From contig NW_024725489.1 of the NCBI RefSeq assembly GCF_018991925.1, positions 5,890,726 through 5,954,725 on the forward strand: DNA of 64,000 nucleotides, written 5' to 3'. This DNA is from Homarus americanus. Taxonomy: Eukaryota; Arthropoda; Malacostraca; Decapoda; Nephropidae. Under the pieces are notes generated by a model. The model had not been told where the DNA came from. It made no database searches and was given only the letters and a program-made list of their open reading frames with translations. The position numbers were made by a program, and so were the translations under genes. This document shows positions 12,340 through 23,394 of the stretch, piece by piece (position 1 is the stretch's first letter; every line of letters begins with the position of its first letter).

Positions 12340-13581
12340 CAGTAGAAGTCCAAAAATCCGGACTGCTTGGGGATGGGTCGGTCTGGATTTTCGGATTTTC
12401 CGGATTCTCAGGCAGTACTTTTAAAATTCAAATTTAAGGAGGAATAAAGAAGAGATGAACAGGTACAGTTTGATAGTTTATTCATTAGCAAATATAGCAT
12501 GCTTCATTTATCAAAATGAGCAGTTTCAAAGAAAAAGCTGTGAATTCTAGAATTTTATTCTTTGTCTTTTTTATATCATAAATTGTAGACTTTCTGTAAA
12601 GGCCTGGGAATTAGGGATAGAAATCCCTTACCAGACTAATCAGGTTCTGTAAGGGCGGAAACGATCCTCCGGCTGGTTACCGCTGCTAACTCGCTCGTTT
12701 GCTGGTGCAGACGACACTTGGGGTGGTTGGACGGAGGGGAGAACGGCAGCGACTATCTGCGCCACTGGCAGATTCAACCCAGCCGCCATACCGTCAGTAT
12801 CTAGCTACCCTGCTGTCCGTCAAATTCTGGCTGTGATCTCATCATAGGTCCTGGACTCGTGGGCTGTGTTCCCAGACCTTCACCTATCAACTGGATGAGA
12901 TGAACTGACGGTCGTGGTAGGTGGTAGTGGTAGATGACCAGAGAATTGACAGTCGATCGGTGAAGGTCTGGGGACACAGCCCACGAGTCCAGGACCTATG
13001 GTGAGATCACAGCCAGAATTTGACGAACAGCGGGGTAGCTAGATAGTGACTGTGTGGTGGCTGGGGTGAATCTCCCCTTGATACAGGCAACAGCTGCCGT
13101 TCTCACCTCTGTCCAACCGCCCAAGTGTTGTCCGCACCAGCAAACGAGAGAGTTAGCAGCGGTAACAAGCAGGAAGATCGTTACCACCCTTACACTTTCC
13201 AATGTCGTATGTTTCCATTAGAACAGTATTGCTCACACCATGTTCTAGTTTCTTAATTATTTCAAGTTTGTCACTCAATTTCAACGTGTTCTTCTTTCTC
13301 TTCACACAACGAAGTTTATCTACTTTAGGAGCCATTATTATGGGCTTGTACAGTACTCTGTAAATGGAAAGAGTAGGACTCAAAATTACATACGTTGTCA
13401 CAGTTTGATTGCTCGTTTTAAAGTGGCGACCGCGTGGTCGCTTGTTGTCGCTGTGCAGCTGTGGCGCTCACGCATGCGCATATACACACAAAAGCTAAAT
13501 TAAAAAAAAAAAAAAAAATTGAAAAGTCCGGATTCTCGGGTGGTCCAGATTTCTGGCGTCCGGATTTTTGGACTTTTACTG
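12340..13581 (-). mobile_element. Tigger/pogo-like DNA transposon, internally deleted
   Basis: The left end CAGTAGAAGTCCAAAAATCC and the right end, whose complement reads CAGTAAAAGTCCAAAAATCC, form near-perfect terminal inverted repeats, with TA next to the right end. On the minus strand from about 13343 down to 13200 lies the start of a transposase, with MAPKVDKL followed by LSDKLEIIKKLEHGVSNT and METYDIGK. That is the pattern of the CENP-B/psq-type helix-turn-helix at the N-terminus of Tigger transposases. The frame then runs into a palindromic insertion, and no DDE catalytic domain remains. At 1.24 kb it is far shorter than an autonomous Tigger, so it is non-autonomous now. Confidence 0.85.
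12649..13193. mobile_element. 545-bp imperfect palindrome nested in the Tigger element
   Basis: The left arm (12649 to about 12893) and right arm (about 12955-13193) are inverted copies of about 240 bp around a spacer of roughly 60 bp. Shared stretches include GTAAGGGYGGWAACGATC at the outer ends and CATAGGTCCTGGACTCGTGG in the middle. The outer boundary of the right arm coincides with the point where the Tigger transposase homology stops, so I infer a foldback-type element that inserted into the Tigger gene. No target duplication could be confirmed. Confidence 0.8.
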
Positions 13582-14555
13582 TATGTAAGTCTTTTTTAGG
13601 GCGGGATGTAGCCTGATGGAGGACACTGACCTGTATTGATGAGAGAACGAAGGATACTGAGGGCAGTGCCCTGCCGCTTCTCACCGTGTAGGCCTACAGT
13701 TTCCAATCAATAATTTTCACTTTGATTTCTTATGGTTCTCACATGAACACTTTCCTGTATAGTGTAACCTTATCTCTTATAAATACATATATTAATCCTA
13801 ACTTACATACTAGAATACGGTCCAGGTTTGACAATTCTTGGGGAAAATAGTTGGGCGATATCATTAACTCGAACCTGTAGTCCGGGTACAAGGACGCTAC
13901 CCTGAAACAAAAGCCGAATGTTCATAGCGTGGGTATATCCACTTCACTTAAAACTGTAATTAGGGATCCTCCTCTCACACATTAAACTACTTGAACACAG
14001 ACATAAGATTCTCTGATCACTGAACATGTCGTGGGTATATGACACACGAGAATACGAGGTGTATTAAGTTCACATAGACGCATACAAGATTTTTCCTTTC
14101 AAGTACAGTTTCTGGGTCACCTCCAACATCTCACATAGTTCTGATACATTTATCCTTTTCCCAGATCATTGTTCTCATGTATTTTCATATGATATCTGCG
14201 GAAGTTATGTTCGCTAAACATTCATAGAAGTAAATAGTATGACCTTCAAACCACGATCTACACTTAGTCCTAAAGTACACTAGTCCAGATCAACTGGACT
14301 TTCCTATTCATCTTATAGATACCTTGAGTTCTCCTAAATGCTATGAGTACATACAATTAATGTTATATACCCGTAGTTGGGTACAATTCATCAAATAATT
14401 CCGTAACATTCATTAGGTGAGTTATTCTTTATCAATGTTTCCCGTTTTCCGAGATTCTACAAGCGCGGTGGATTTGAATGTTATGTAGCGTAATATGAAT
14501 TAAAAGGGGGTTTTTAGGAATGACTATGATATGCACAGTACACGGTGAACAGGGG

Positions 14556-15698
14556 TCGGCAAACCCACATTATCACGATGGCCCTGAAACTACTTATATC
14601 ACTGACCAGGAGAGTTAATATTATGATAAGCATATTAATGCCTATCTTATACATGATGGTCACTTAAACTTACACCCACAAATATCTTACTATAAGTGGC
14701 CCCCAGGGGAAGGGGGGCGGGGTTGCCTGCTGATCCTTTGATTTGAAACCTTATTTTGGTGTTAAATCAATACAATTCACATATCAATAACATGGCAAAT
14801 CCCATGTAGACCAATATATTGTATATTGCTGTAGCTGTTCACTCAAAAGTGACCCCTACACTGTCAATATTTTTGATACAATATAGTGACTCATTATTAT
14901 TGGACAATATGCACACTCCCAACATGGCTCAATACAGTATTATGTCACAAAAATCTGTCAGTACAACACCGACACTCATGGCAGACACAGATATAGCATA
15001 TACATATCGTCATTGCATTAGATTTTTGTGTTTAGAAAACAAAAATGCGTTTGTGGATGAAACAATGGTACAGTTGCGGAAATGTGTTCCTTCACCCCCT
15101 GTGGTAACTCGTGTCTTCAATTGGCCAACCTGTAATAATTATGACCTATAGCAAACCTATCCACCAATCACATCCATCGTTACACGACCAATACCCATTC
15201 ATTCGTGAACAGTGAACTGATACTACTACTGTACTGTGACGCTGCTGTTTGGAGACACGGGTTACCATGGGGTGTAGGAACACATTTCTGCAACTGTACA
15301 TGAAAAAATATCAATGCTATATAGCCATGAAAATTTGCTAAAGGATATAAGAGTCGGTGAACCAAAAGATTACAGAAACTTCTTGTGTAAAGGTTTCTTT
15401 TTTATACTTCATATTTATTCTATTTACTGTATTCTTTCCTATATTTATTCCTTCTGTCATATAGATTATTGTATTTTTCTGAATTTGATGTTCTTACTTT
15501 CTCTCAATTATATCCTGCTTTAGTCATATTCTATACCATGGATCAGTCTGAGAAAACCATGTCATTCTTACTATAACACTTATTGTACTTACCACGGTAG
15601 CCTGCCACCACCCAGACTTTTCTTTGAATATAACATACCTCATTGGACTGTTAGGTACTGTGCTAGCGAGCTTCTATGCACGTGAGTTACAATACCGG
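14556..15698. other. Intron 3 sequence of block A copy, ends at gap
   Basis: Matches about 43166-44302 with few differences. A 110-codon open frame at 14819-15151 is cut short in the block B copy by a small indel, so it is not treated as a gene. Confidence 0.7.
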
Positions 15699-15798
15699 NN
15701 NNNNNNNNNNNNNNNNNNNNNNNNNNNNNNNNNNNNNNNNNNNNNNNNNNNNNNNNNNNNNNNNNNNNNNNNNNNNNNNNNNNNNNNNNNNNNNNNNN
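15699..15798. other. Assembly gap (100 N)
   Basis: Exactly 100 unknown bases, the usual placeholder for a scaffold join of unknown size. Sequence left of it is the duplicate block; sequence right of it has no relation to what follows 44302 in block B. Confidence 0.99.
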
Positions 15799-15879
15799 TC
15801 AAGTAATAGCCTTCCGTTCCGGTTGCGTATTGTAAAACCTATTACATAAATGAATTACAATATGAAAATGCCATTAAAT

Positions 15880-16400
15880 ATTATTGTTTACGGTTTCAAC
15901 GAATGTTTAGCAAAACTACAGGAAAATCTAATTAAATTTTTAGAATGGTCTGAAAATGGTAGATGAAATTTAATGTAGACAAATGTAAAGTACTCAGTAT
16001 AGGAGATGTAAACAGATACCAGATGAACAACGTTGTTATAGAAGAAATCCGACTTCCAAGAAAGATTTAGGAGTAATGATAAGTAGGATCCTAAAAACTA
16101 GTAAAAAATGTGTATTTGCTCGAAACAAAACTATAATACTTTGGGTTCATAAAAGACGAGAGAGGTTACAAGACCAGAGAGGTCATCCTAAAACTATATC
16201 TAGCTCTTGTGAGACCTCAGTTGATTACGCAGTTCAGTTCTGGTCACCGTACTACAGAATGAATATAGAATCCCTAGAAAGAATTCATGAGGAGAATGAC
16301 AAGACTAATCGGGCATTAGGAACCTTGAGTACAGAGACAAGTTAAATAAAGCATCTTAGTTGCCTTCCTCGAGAGACGTAGAGTGAGGGGGCAATACGAT
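15880..16400 (+). mobile_element. CR1-type LINE C-terminal fragment, frame-broken
   Basis: Translated pieces in different frames give the end of a LINE polymerase: a KFNVDKCKVLSIGD-like segment near 15965-16005, then ILKLYLALVRPQL and QFWSPYYRMNIESLERI, then RRMTRLIG-like residues near 16300. Order and spacing match the thumb region of CR1-clade reverse transcriptases. Several single-base indels break the frame. The subfamily differs from the other CR1 copies in the window, which have KCKRMHLGRTN at the equivalent place. Confidence 0.75.
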
Positions 16401-16604
16401 CCAGGAGTGTAAATGGCAGTCAAGGGCTAGAAACAAAAGATGATATAACAAGTTATCAAACACCATATTTAACTCAAATACGCTGGATAGTTTCAAATAC
16501 TAAATACTAATATTTGTGGTTCAATGAAGACTCGAAATTATAATTTATTTTCTCGTATCACATGAAAATGTTGTACATTTTCGATTACCGACCGGCTCAT
16601 AAGC

Positions 16605-16880
16605 TGCTTGGGCGGACATGTACTGGCTCTGTTACATTGTTGACATTACTGGGCATGTACTGGCTCTGTTACACACTGCTGACAAGCACTGGGCATGTAC
16701 TGGCTCTGTTACACACTGTTGGCAAGTACTGTACCTGGCATGTACTGGCTCTAGTTACACACTGTTGACAAGTACTGGCCATGTACTGGCTCTGTTATTA
16801 CTCACTGTTGGCAAGTACCTGGCATGTACTGACTCTGTTACATACTGTTGGCAAGTACTGGGCATGTACTGACTCCAGAA
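16605..16880. repeat. Tandem repeat of 36-45 bp, about 7 copies, in LINE tail
   Basis: Units begin with CATGTACTGGCTC and end with CTGTTGGCAAGTACTGG. Starts fall near 16616, 16652, 16694, 16739, 16780, 16823 and 16863. Other LINE copies in the window carry a single unit. Confidence 0.9.
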
Positions 16881-17250
16881 TGCATCTATAAACCCTACTA
16901 TAAGTGTTGGTCAAGTGTGACCTGAAAGAGCTCACACTTGGTGCCGTCACCAATACTGCCGAGTTGTTCCAAGAGTTCACAACTCTCACTCCGAAAAATA
17001 AGCCCTCACTTTTTTCTGGACTTGTGGCTTCTTCAACCTTGAGTTGTAACCCCTTGTGTAATGTCTGCCAGCTCCAGGTTTGGGCACTCGACTGAGTTGA
17101 GTTCTTTGAGATGTTTATATATATCAATTAGGTCACCTTGCCTGTTTGTAGTATAAGCTAGGCAGTTGCAGGCGTTCTAATCTCTCTGGGTAGCTGAGGT
17201 GCCAGAAGTGCAGGCACCAGTCTGGTGGCCCTACTTTGATCTAGTTACTT
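16605..17250 (-). mobile_element. CR1-like LINE 3' fragment with expanded tail
   Basis: The minus strand from about 17250 encodes the C-terminus of the window's main CR1 family (VRVVNSWNNSA, TAPSVSSFRSHL), then enters the 3' untranslated region. That region, normally with one copy of a GCATGTACTGGCTC...ACTGTTGGCAAGT stretch, is here expanded to about seven copies. It is 5'-truncated and non-functional. Confidence 0.8.
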
Positions 17251-18344
17251 ACCTGTAACACGCTTAATCGGGCTCTTATGTGATTTACTGAATGAATATC
17301 TGTGTATCCTGTAAATCTATATGTTTATCTCTATATATATGGAAATATAGAAATGTTTATCTCTCTATCTATTTGTTTATATATCTATAATGCGTCTAGT
17401 TATTGATCTACAATATAACACTGTAACAGTTTCCAAGTTCTAAGTTTAGAAGCTCCAAAAGTTGTTGGTAGCGAAAAGCAGAGCAGGGAAGATGACAGCG
17501 GAAGAGCAGGAGGTTAGGAAGGAATTGTAGTGGGAGAAAGATAGTGCCGTGGCTTTACATGACGCGTTTATTTGGATTGCTATACATGGGGCACGTATTT
17601 GGATTTTTTGTCTGTGTTAGGTGTGTGATCCTCGGGTCACCACTCCTCCAGTTGTGTTAGTTCCAAGTTTAAAAGCTCAACAACTTTCCTGAATACGAAT
17701 TCGCAACCTTTCGATTTACAACAGGTACCTACTTACTGCTAGGTGAACAGGGCACCATTGTATAGCGACTTTAATAGTGTGTACGTCACCATACTTTCTC
17801 TTTAACATATCTTCGTGCCATTCCAACTTTTCGCCTAAACAACAAACCGTTTTATAACATTCATTCTACCTTCTTAAAACCTGCGAACTTATAAACTTTT
17901 ATAATTTGTATTATTATCTAATTTCTTTCACTCGTCATATAAAAACATTATATAAGAACTGCTGCGATACGTCGTGGTGATTGCCGACATAAAACTAGCT
18001 GACCAAATTATATTAACATGAGTTACCACCACCTTATTGTACCCTAATTTTTCTCGTTTAAAATAGTCAAGAATCATTTGATATAGCGATATGATTATTT
18101 TTATTATATTACACCCACTCTCTCTATATATATAAGCTTAGTGATTATGGATAATAGTTATATATGATAAAAAGAAATAATTTGGATGGTCGTGTGTACT
18201 GACATATCCAAGTGAGAACTGTCAACTGATGCGGGAGTTTGTGTTGACGAGTGACTAGTCGTTTAGGTCCAGTCCACTTCTAACTGGGGATAGATATAGT
18301 GACTCAGTGCTTCGATCGCTCTGACTCTACGGTACAACCATCAA
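17251..18344. other. Non-coding stretch, no gene seen
   Basis: AT-rich sequence with short TATA-rich runs near 17325-17345 and 18120-18135. Around 17690-17760 the minus strand reads GGTTGCGAATTCG near AGGTACCTGTTGTAAATCG. This faintly recalls a tRNA-derived SINE B box, but no A box or cloverleaf could be built, so no RNA gene is called. Confidence 0.5.
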
Positions 18345-19470
18345 TGCGTCACAGGTGTGTGTGTATTGGTTGTGCGTTAGGTGTGTGTGTGTCGTGCATC
18401 AGGTGTGTGTGTGTGTGTTGGTGTGCGTCAGGTGTGTGTGTGTGTTGGTCGTGCGTCAGGTGTGTGTGTATTGGTAGTGCGTCAGGTGTGTTGGTCATGC
18501 GTCAAGTGTGTGTGTGTGTGTTGATCATGCGTCAGGTGTGTGTGTAGTGTGGTCGTGCGTCAGGTGTGTTGGTCATGCGTCAGGTGTGTGTGTGTGTGTG
18601 TGTGTTGGTCATGCGTCAGGTGTGTGTGTGTTGGTCGTGCGTCAGGTGTGTGAGTGTTGGTCGTGCGTCATGTGTGTGTGTTGGTCGTGCGTCAGTGTGT
18701 GTGTGTTGGTCGTGCGTCAGGGTGTGTGTTGGTCGTGCGTCAGGTGTGTGTGTTGATCGTGATCAGGTGTGTGTGTGTTGGTCGTGCGTCAGGTGTGTGT
18801 TGGTCGTGCCTCATGTGTGTGTTGGTCGTGCGTCATGTGTGTGTGTTGGTCATGCGTCAGGTGTGTGTTGGTCATGCGTCAGGTGTGTGAGTGTTGGTCG
18901 TCGTCATGTGTGTGTGTTGATCGTAGTCAGGTGTGTGTGTTGGTCGTGCGTCAGTTTGTGCTGGTCGTGCGTCGGGTGTGTGTTGGTCGTGCCTCATGTG
19001 TGTGTTGTTGGTCATGCGTCAGGTGTGTGTTGGTCGTGCGTCAGGTGTGTGAGTGTTGGTCGTGCGTCAGGTGTGTGTGTTGGTCTGCGTCAGGTGTGTG
19101 TTGGTCATGCGTCAGGTGTGTAGTGTTGGTCGTGCGTCAGGTGTGTGTGTGTTGGTCGTGCGTCAGGTGTGTGTTTGTCGTGCGTCAGGTGTGTGTTTTG
19201 GTCGTGCGTCATGTGTGTTTTGGTCGTGCGTCATGTGTGTGTGTGTTGGTCGTGCGTCATGTGTGTGTGTGTGTGTGTTGGTCGTGCGTCATGTGTGTGT
19301 GTGTGCTGGTCGTGCGTCATGTGTGTGCTGGTCGTGTCAGGTGTGTGCTGGTCGTGCGTCGTGTGTGCTGGCTGCGTCAGGTGTGTTGGTCGTGCGTCAT
19401 GTGTGTGTGTTGGTCGTGCGTCAGGTGTGAGTGTTGGTCGTGCATCAGGTGTGTGTGTGTGTTGGTCGTG
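18345..19470. repeat. 24-bp GT-rich minisatellite, about 1.1 kb (block 1)
   Basis: Head-to-tail units of about 20-30 bp built on GTTGGTCGTGCGTCAGGTGT with variable GT-run lengths. All long open frames here (CVLVVRQV-type peptides) are products of the repeat. The array stops abruptly at 19470 and resumes in phase at 21478. Confidence 0.97.
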
Positions 19471-19689
19471 ATTGATTCTGATTTGGTTTTGCCACTTAGA
19501 GCGTCAAGTTTATTGTGCACTCCATACTCATCCTGTGAGCGGTAGCCCAAAAGGATTACAGAGTAGTTCACAAAGGGTCAGTGTAACTAACCCCCGTGGT
19601 CAGGATATTACGGCATTGAATGTTACACAGTATTTCAAATAAATCTTTATTTAGTTCTATACATAAAGGAAACTTTTTCACAACGGCGT

Positions 19690-19825
19690 GATTGGGGTGA
19701 GGCAGATGTCTGGCTGCAGGAGTGGAGGCAGTATGCTTGCAGGAGTGAGGCAGTATGTCTGGCTGCAGGAGTGAGAGTATGTCTGGCTGCAGGAGTGTGA
19801 GGCAGTATGTCTGGCTGCACACTTT
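19690..19825. repeat. 27-bp tandem repeat, 4-5 copies
   Basis: Units of GGCTGCAGGAGTGAGGCAGTATGTCT with small variations, inside the LINE-like insertion. Confidence 0.9.
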
Positions 19826-20818
19826 GTTATTCACATTTGCGTGAGAGGTATTCAAACACATTGTGTGTTTGGTTCTGTACATGAGAACTGATATAGCTAA
19901 TAAGTGCCAAAAAGTGGATACAATCTTAATATGTCGGCTATCTTGCCATTAGAGATGAAGTGTTGTGCCATTTCACACACAGTGTGCTTGGACCTGTCCC
20001 TAAAAGGTTTATCTTCACACAGTCGAGGATGTAGTAGCCATGTGTGGCCATATGTATGGCCACACACTTTACATTAGTCTTGTTCACATCTGCTCGAGGA
20101 ACATACTGCTAAAAGGTACTTATATCCTAACCTTAGTCTAGCGGTTACAACATCTTGTGATTTGGTGATCTTGTTACTTGCTCCATATACATGTTTCACT
20201 TGATACATCTCATCATGGTAAACAATGGATCGACTTACAATGAGGTTTGCGTAGAAAGTATAGAGAGAATATTTAGTAAGAGAGTAAAGAGAGAAGATTT
20301 TGGTAGCGTGGCCGTGTTGGTTATTTACTCTGTCAATACACTTATCTTATCTTATACGTCAACACACATCTATTACGTTTTTAAGGACGACTTCTCAAAC
20401 ACCACTTCGTTACAACTCTTTATTAATTACGAACATGACATGGACACATTAATAACACCTCCTATCGAAGTTACTAGGACATTATATTTACGTTACTAGG
20501 ACATCATATTACGTTACTAGACACTGATTCTCGGACACGAACATGAAATGAATACACTTCCACGTAAGTAACTCATCCCATGGAAAGCTCTGACAAACTC
20601 ACGTGACCTGGGGAAGGCCTAGCAGGTGGTCCTGGGTTGTCTCTAGGGGAGACTGCTCAGCTGGGCACCGGAGGGTCGGGGAGGGAAATCTTGCGTGACT
20701 CTCCTCCCGTGAGCGGACTGTGTGTCTGTCTCTCCCCGACTCTGTCTCTGACTCTGAGGGAGGGCCAAGACATCCATATTGGAGACGAGCCGTCAGGTTG
20801 AGCTGATCGGGGGCAGAA
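19826..20818. other. Interior of the LINE-like insertion, nothing recognised
   Basis: A 102-codon open frame at 20191-20499 has no feature I recognise and sits between transposon pieces. I do not call it a gene. Confidence 0.5.
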
Positions 20819-20880
20819 GGGTCTCTTACATATGACCTCGTTAATGTAGGGTCAGGTCTGGACTTTTTTGAAACTAAAGT

Positions 20881-20937
<57 letters not shown>

Positions 20938-21262
20938 CCTCTTTTGCTGACTAGGTGTCTCTTACATATTTGTTGCCGTGTGACATGGAGGGATGTGGTT
21001 GATTTGTGCTCCTGAGTGGCTGTGAATCCCTTACATTTGACCTGGCTAATGTGAGGTCAGGTCTGGACCTTGTCTGAGATGTACTGTAGGTTTGTAGATT
21101 GGGAGTGGCCGAGGTGGCTTCTTCTGAATGGGTGTCTCTTACATATTTGTTGGGCCGTGTGACATGGGAGGGGTGTTGTTGATTTGTAACCTTGAGTGCC
21201 AGAGGGTACTACATTTGACCCCTAATGTCGGGTCAGGTCTGGACTGTTTCTGAGAGGTAAGC
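20819..21262. repeat. About 176-bp tandem repeat, 2.5 copies, with (TA)n insertion
   Basis: GTCAGGTCTGGAC recurs at about 20851, 21055 and 21230, each preceded by an ACATTTGACC-like stretch. CTCTTACATATTTGTTG recurs in between. The first unit is longer because of a (TA)n run at 20884-20934. Confidence 0.85.
20884..20934. repeat. (TA)n microsatellite
   Basis: Pure TA dinucleotides inside the first unit of the 176-bp tandem repeat. Confidence 0.98.
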
Positions 21263-21477
21263 TGTGGTCTGACAACCCATCACTACAGACTAGTGCCTGT
21301 TTGCACTTGTTCACTTGCGTCAAACTCATCAATAAGTTCTTTCCTAATTACAGTTTTAAGGGTTCTTTTTGACAGATCCAGATTGTATTCAACAGTGTCT
21401 TTGTTAGACGCGAGTTTGGCGAGGGCATCAACTCTGTCATGTTTTATGAGGCCTATGTGAGAGAGGATCCACAACAG

Positions 21478-21830
21478 TTTGCGTCAGGTGTGTGTTGGTC
21501 GTGCGTCAGGTGTGTGTGTTGGTCGTGCGTCAGGTGTGTATATGTTGGTCGTGCGTCAGGTGTGTGTATGTGTTGGTCGTGCGTCAGGTGCATATATGTT
21601 GGTCATGCGTCAGGTGTGTGTATGTGTTGGTCGCATCAGGTGTGTGTGTTGGTCGCGTCAGGAGTATGTGTTGATTTGTGCTTCAGCTGTGTGTGTGTGT
21701 GTGTTGGTCGTGTCAGTGTGTGTGTTGGTCGCATCAGGTGTTTGGTAGTGCATCAGGTGTGTGTGTGTGTTTCGCGTTAGGTGTGAGGTGTTGGTCGTGC
21801 GTCAGGTGTGTGTATGTATGTAAGCGACCT
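21478..21830. repeat. 24-bp GT-rich minisatellite (block 2)
   Basis: Same unit as 18345-19470 (GTTGGTCGTGCGTCAGGTGT), with more decayed units toward the right end, including GTATAT variants. Resumes in register with the left block. Confidence 0.95.
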
Positions 21831-22034
21831 GTGCTGTAATAGTCAGCATGTCGCGGTAAGCGGACCTGATCCCCGGGCATGGTGAAACTATGGACAAGTT
21901 TTTTTACGCCATTTGCCTCTGTCTACCCAGCAGTAATTGAGACCTGTATGTTAATCGATTTGCGGATCGTGTCCGGGGTAATGGTTATCAGTGCAATTGA
22001 CGAGCTGTCCGGTCTTCTCGGACTATTCTTAAAC

Positions 22035-22236
22035 ACTGGGTCATGCAGCTCGTTAACTCAGGTGTGGATGTTGTGTTGGCGACAGCTCCTACACCTTAAA
22101 CACCAGATGACGCAGCTCGTTAACTCAGGGTGTGGTTGTTGTGTTGGCGACAGCTTCTACCCAAACACTGGGTCATGCAGCTCGTTAACTCAGGGTGTGG
22201 TTGTTGTGTTGAGGCCAGCTTCTGCACCTAAACAAA
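22035..22236. repeat. About 68-bp tandem repeat, 3 copies
   Basis: Units contain GCAGCTCGTTAACTCAGG followed by TGTGTTGGCGACAGCT. Spacing between the three copies is about 63 and 66 bp. Confidence 0.92.
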
Positions 22237-22375
22237 TTCACGCCGAGGTGACCCCATAAGCCGACCATCCTCGTTACACGAGGGGCAATTATTATGTATG
22301 TATGTGTGTGTGTATGTTTGTGTGTAAGTGTATGTATTGTTAGGTAAAGTCCTGTAGGATCACCTGAATAATCGC

Positions 22376-22459
22376 CACCCCAGCTTATCTCACTTAAAGA
22401 TTAACCTGGCACTATTAAGGGAGAGGTGATGGTTACTCTTAAAGTGAAATAAGCTGGTG
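22376..22459. repeat. 84-bp inverted repeat (hairpin)
   Basis: The left arm CACCCCAGCTTATCTCACTT and the complement of the right arm (CACCAGCTTATTTCACTT) pair over about 30 bp, leaving a loop of about 14-20 bp. It could be a very small MITE or a remnant of a larger palindrome. No target duplication is evident. Confidence 0.75.
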
Positions 22460-23394
22460 AGACCTCAACTGATCCGCCCTTAGTCTCTTATACAAGTCTC
22501 TCAGTAAATATTTGTAAAAGCCAGTGTCGTAATTCTAAACACGTCCTTATTAGTTTGACCTGGAAAGGTGCTAGGGATACGGTAATCACTAAGGATATTA
22601 GTATGTTAGATATGGAATAGTTGTAAGTTTTGGCGTCAATGGGAGAGGGTGTTCTTGGGCAGGAGAAACCCGCAGAGAGAGAGGCAGGCGTAATGTTAAA
22701 TGGAAACAGTGTTACGCTCAACCTTGACTTGCTAGGTTTGTATCACAACCTTGAATTTGGGTTATGTTTAGTTCTTGGATTTGCTTCCGTTTCATCTATA
22801 TATTGAAAATAATAGGCAACTTAATTACTGTACTTCTATATTTTCTGTAGCTGTAGTATTTAGGAATGGCAGCACGACCAGCCAGCACTGAGGATCTAAT
22901 GCCTTAAACAAGCCGCTTCTTCAGGCCCCACACAGCCACACCCTCTCCTACCCATTGTTCAAAACTCCATTATTTCGTTACTATAACACCTTTGGCATTG
23001 ATATTTGTAACCAAGATGACCGGACCTAAATCCAGAAATAACTTGTTGTGGGCTCAGTTGTGTGTTAATGGTAAGAAGACTGCAACGAGGAGTGGATCAC
23101 CTGGAGGATATAATATGATATATCCTTATAGTAATTGATTTCCTTGTGTTTTTGTGTATTTATTTATTTATTTATTATTTCAATTATTCATCTAGACAGT
23201 GCTGGTATACAAACAATACACCAAGACAGGTTAGGTATACAGGTACAGTGAACATGATCACTTAATGTATGGTACGAAAGATAATGTGGCCCTAATCACT
23301 TATATTCTCATCAGATAAATTCAGTTCAAGGTGAGACGCTGCTTCAGTACTGTATGTTGTGTGAATAACAGTACACGGAATATTATGCCTTTGG
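22460..23394. other. Non-coding stretch, no gene seen
   Basis: No recognisable coding or repeat structure apart from a short TTTA run near 23158-23175. Confidence 0.5.

Larger units (their letters stand above)
11391..14555. other. About 3.15 kb present in block A and absent from block B
   Basis: Block B passes from the segment equivalent to 11390 straight to that equivalent to 14556 (junction near 43140-43165). The extra DNA holds a Tigger-like element (12340-13581) with a nested palindrome. Direct repeats of about 35 bp (12219-12252 and 13629-13662) flank that element. No gene is recognisable in 11391-12339 or 13663-14555. The outer boundaries show no clear terminal repeats, so insertion in A and deletion in B are both possible. 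Confidence 0.75.
19471..21477 (-). mobile_element. 5'-truncated LINE with RNase H remnant, inserted in the minisatellite
   Basis: On the minus strand the right edge (21477 to about 21283) encodes a LINE RNase H fragment, LLWILSHIGLIKHDRVDALAKLAS, which is how the end of that domain looks in I/Jockey-type elements. The upstream part of the domain is absent. The left edge (19600 to 19471, minus) looks like a LINE 3' end with AATAAA and terminates in ATCAAT. Between them lie about 1.7 kb with three internal tandem repeats, probably 3' untranslated sequence. Flanks rejoin as ...GGTCGTG and TGCGTCAGG..., which restores the 24-bp unit. That supports one insertion with a minimal target duplication. 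Confidence 0.6.

Noticed and set aside
14819..15151. 110-codon open frame in block A
   Set aside because: The matching block B sequence (43431-43646) is shortened by a small indel, and the region is intron of the sulfotransferase.
17690..17760. Possible tRNA-derived SINE B box on the minus strand
   Set aside because: Only a weak B-box-like match, no A box at the right distance, no tail, and no second copy in the window.
18345..19545. Cys/Val-rich frames such as CVLVVRQV repeats up to 258 residues
   Set aside because: Translation of the 24-bp GT-rich minisatellite; open in all three frames and interrupted by a LINE.
20191..20499. 102-codon open frame
   Set aside because: No recognisable motif, and it lies between LINE-derived segments; length is compatible with chance in AT-rich DNA.
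18345..21830. Regularly spaced repeats that could suggest a CRISPR-like array
   Set aside because: Units are contiguous without unique spacers, and the context is a eukaryotic genome full of LINEs and introns.
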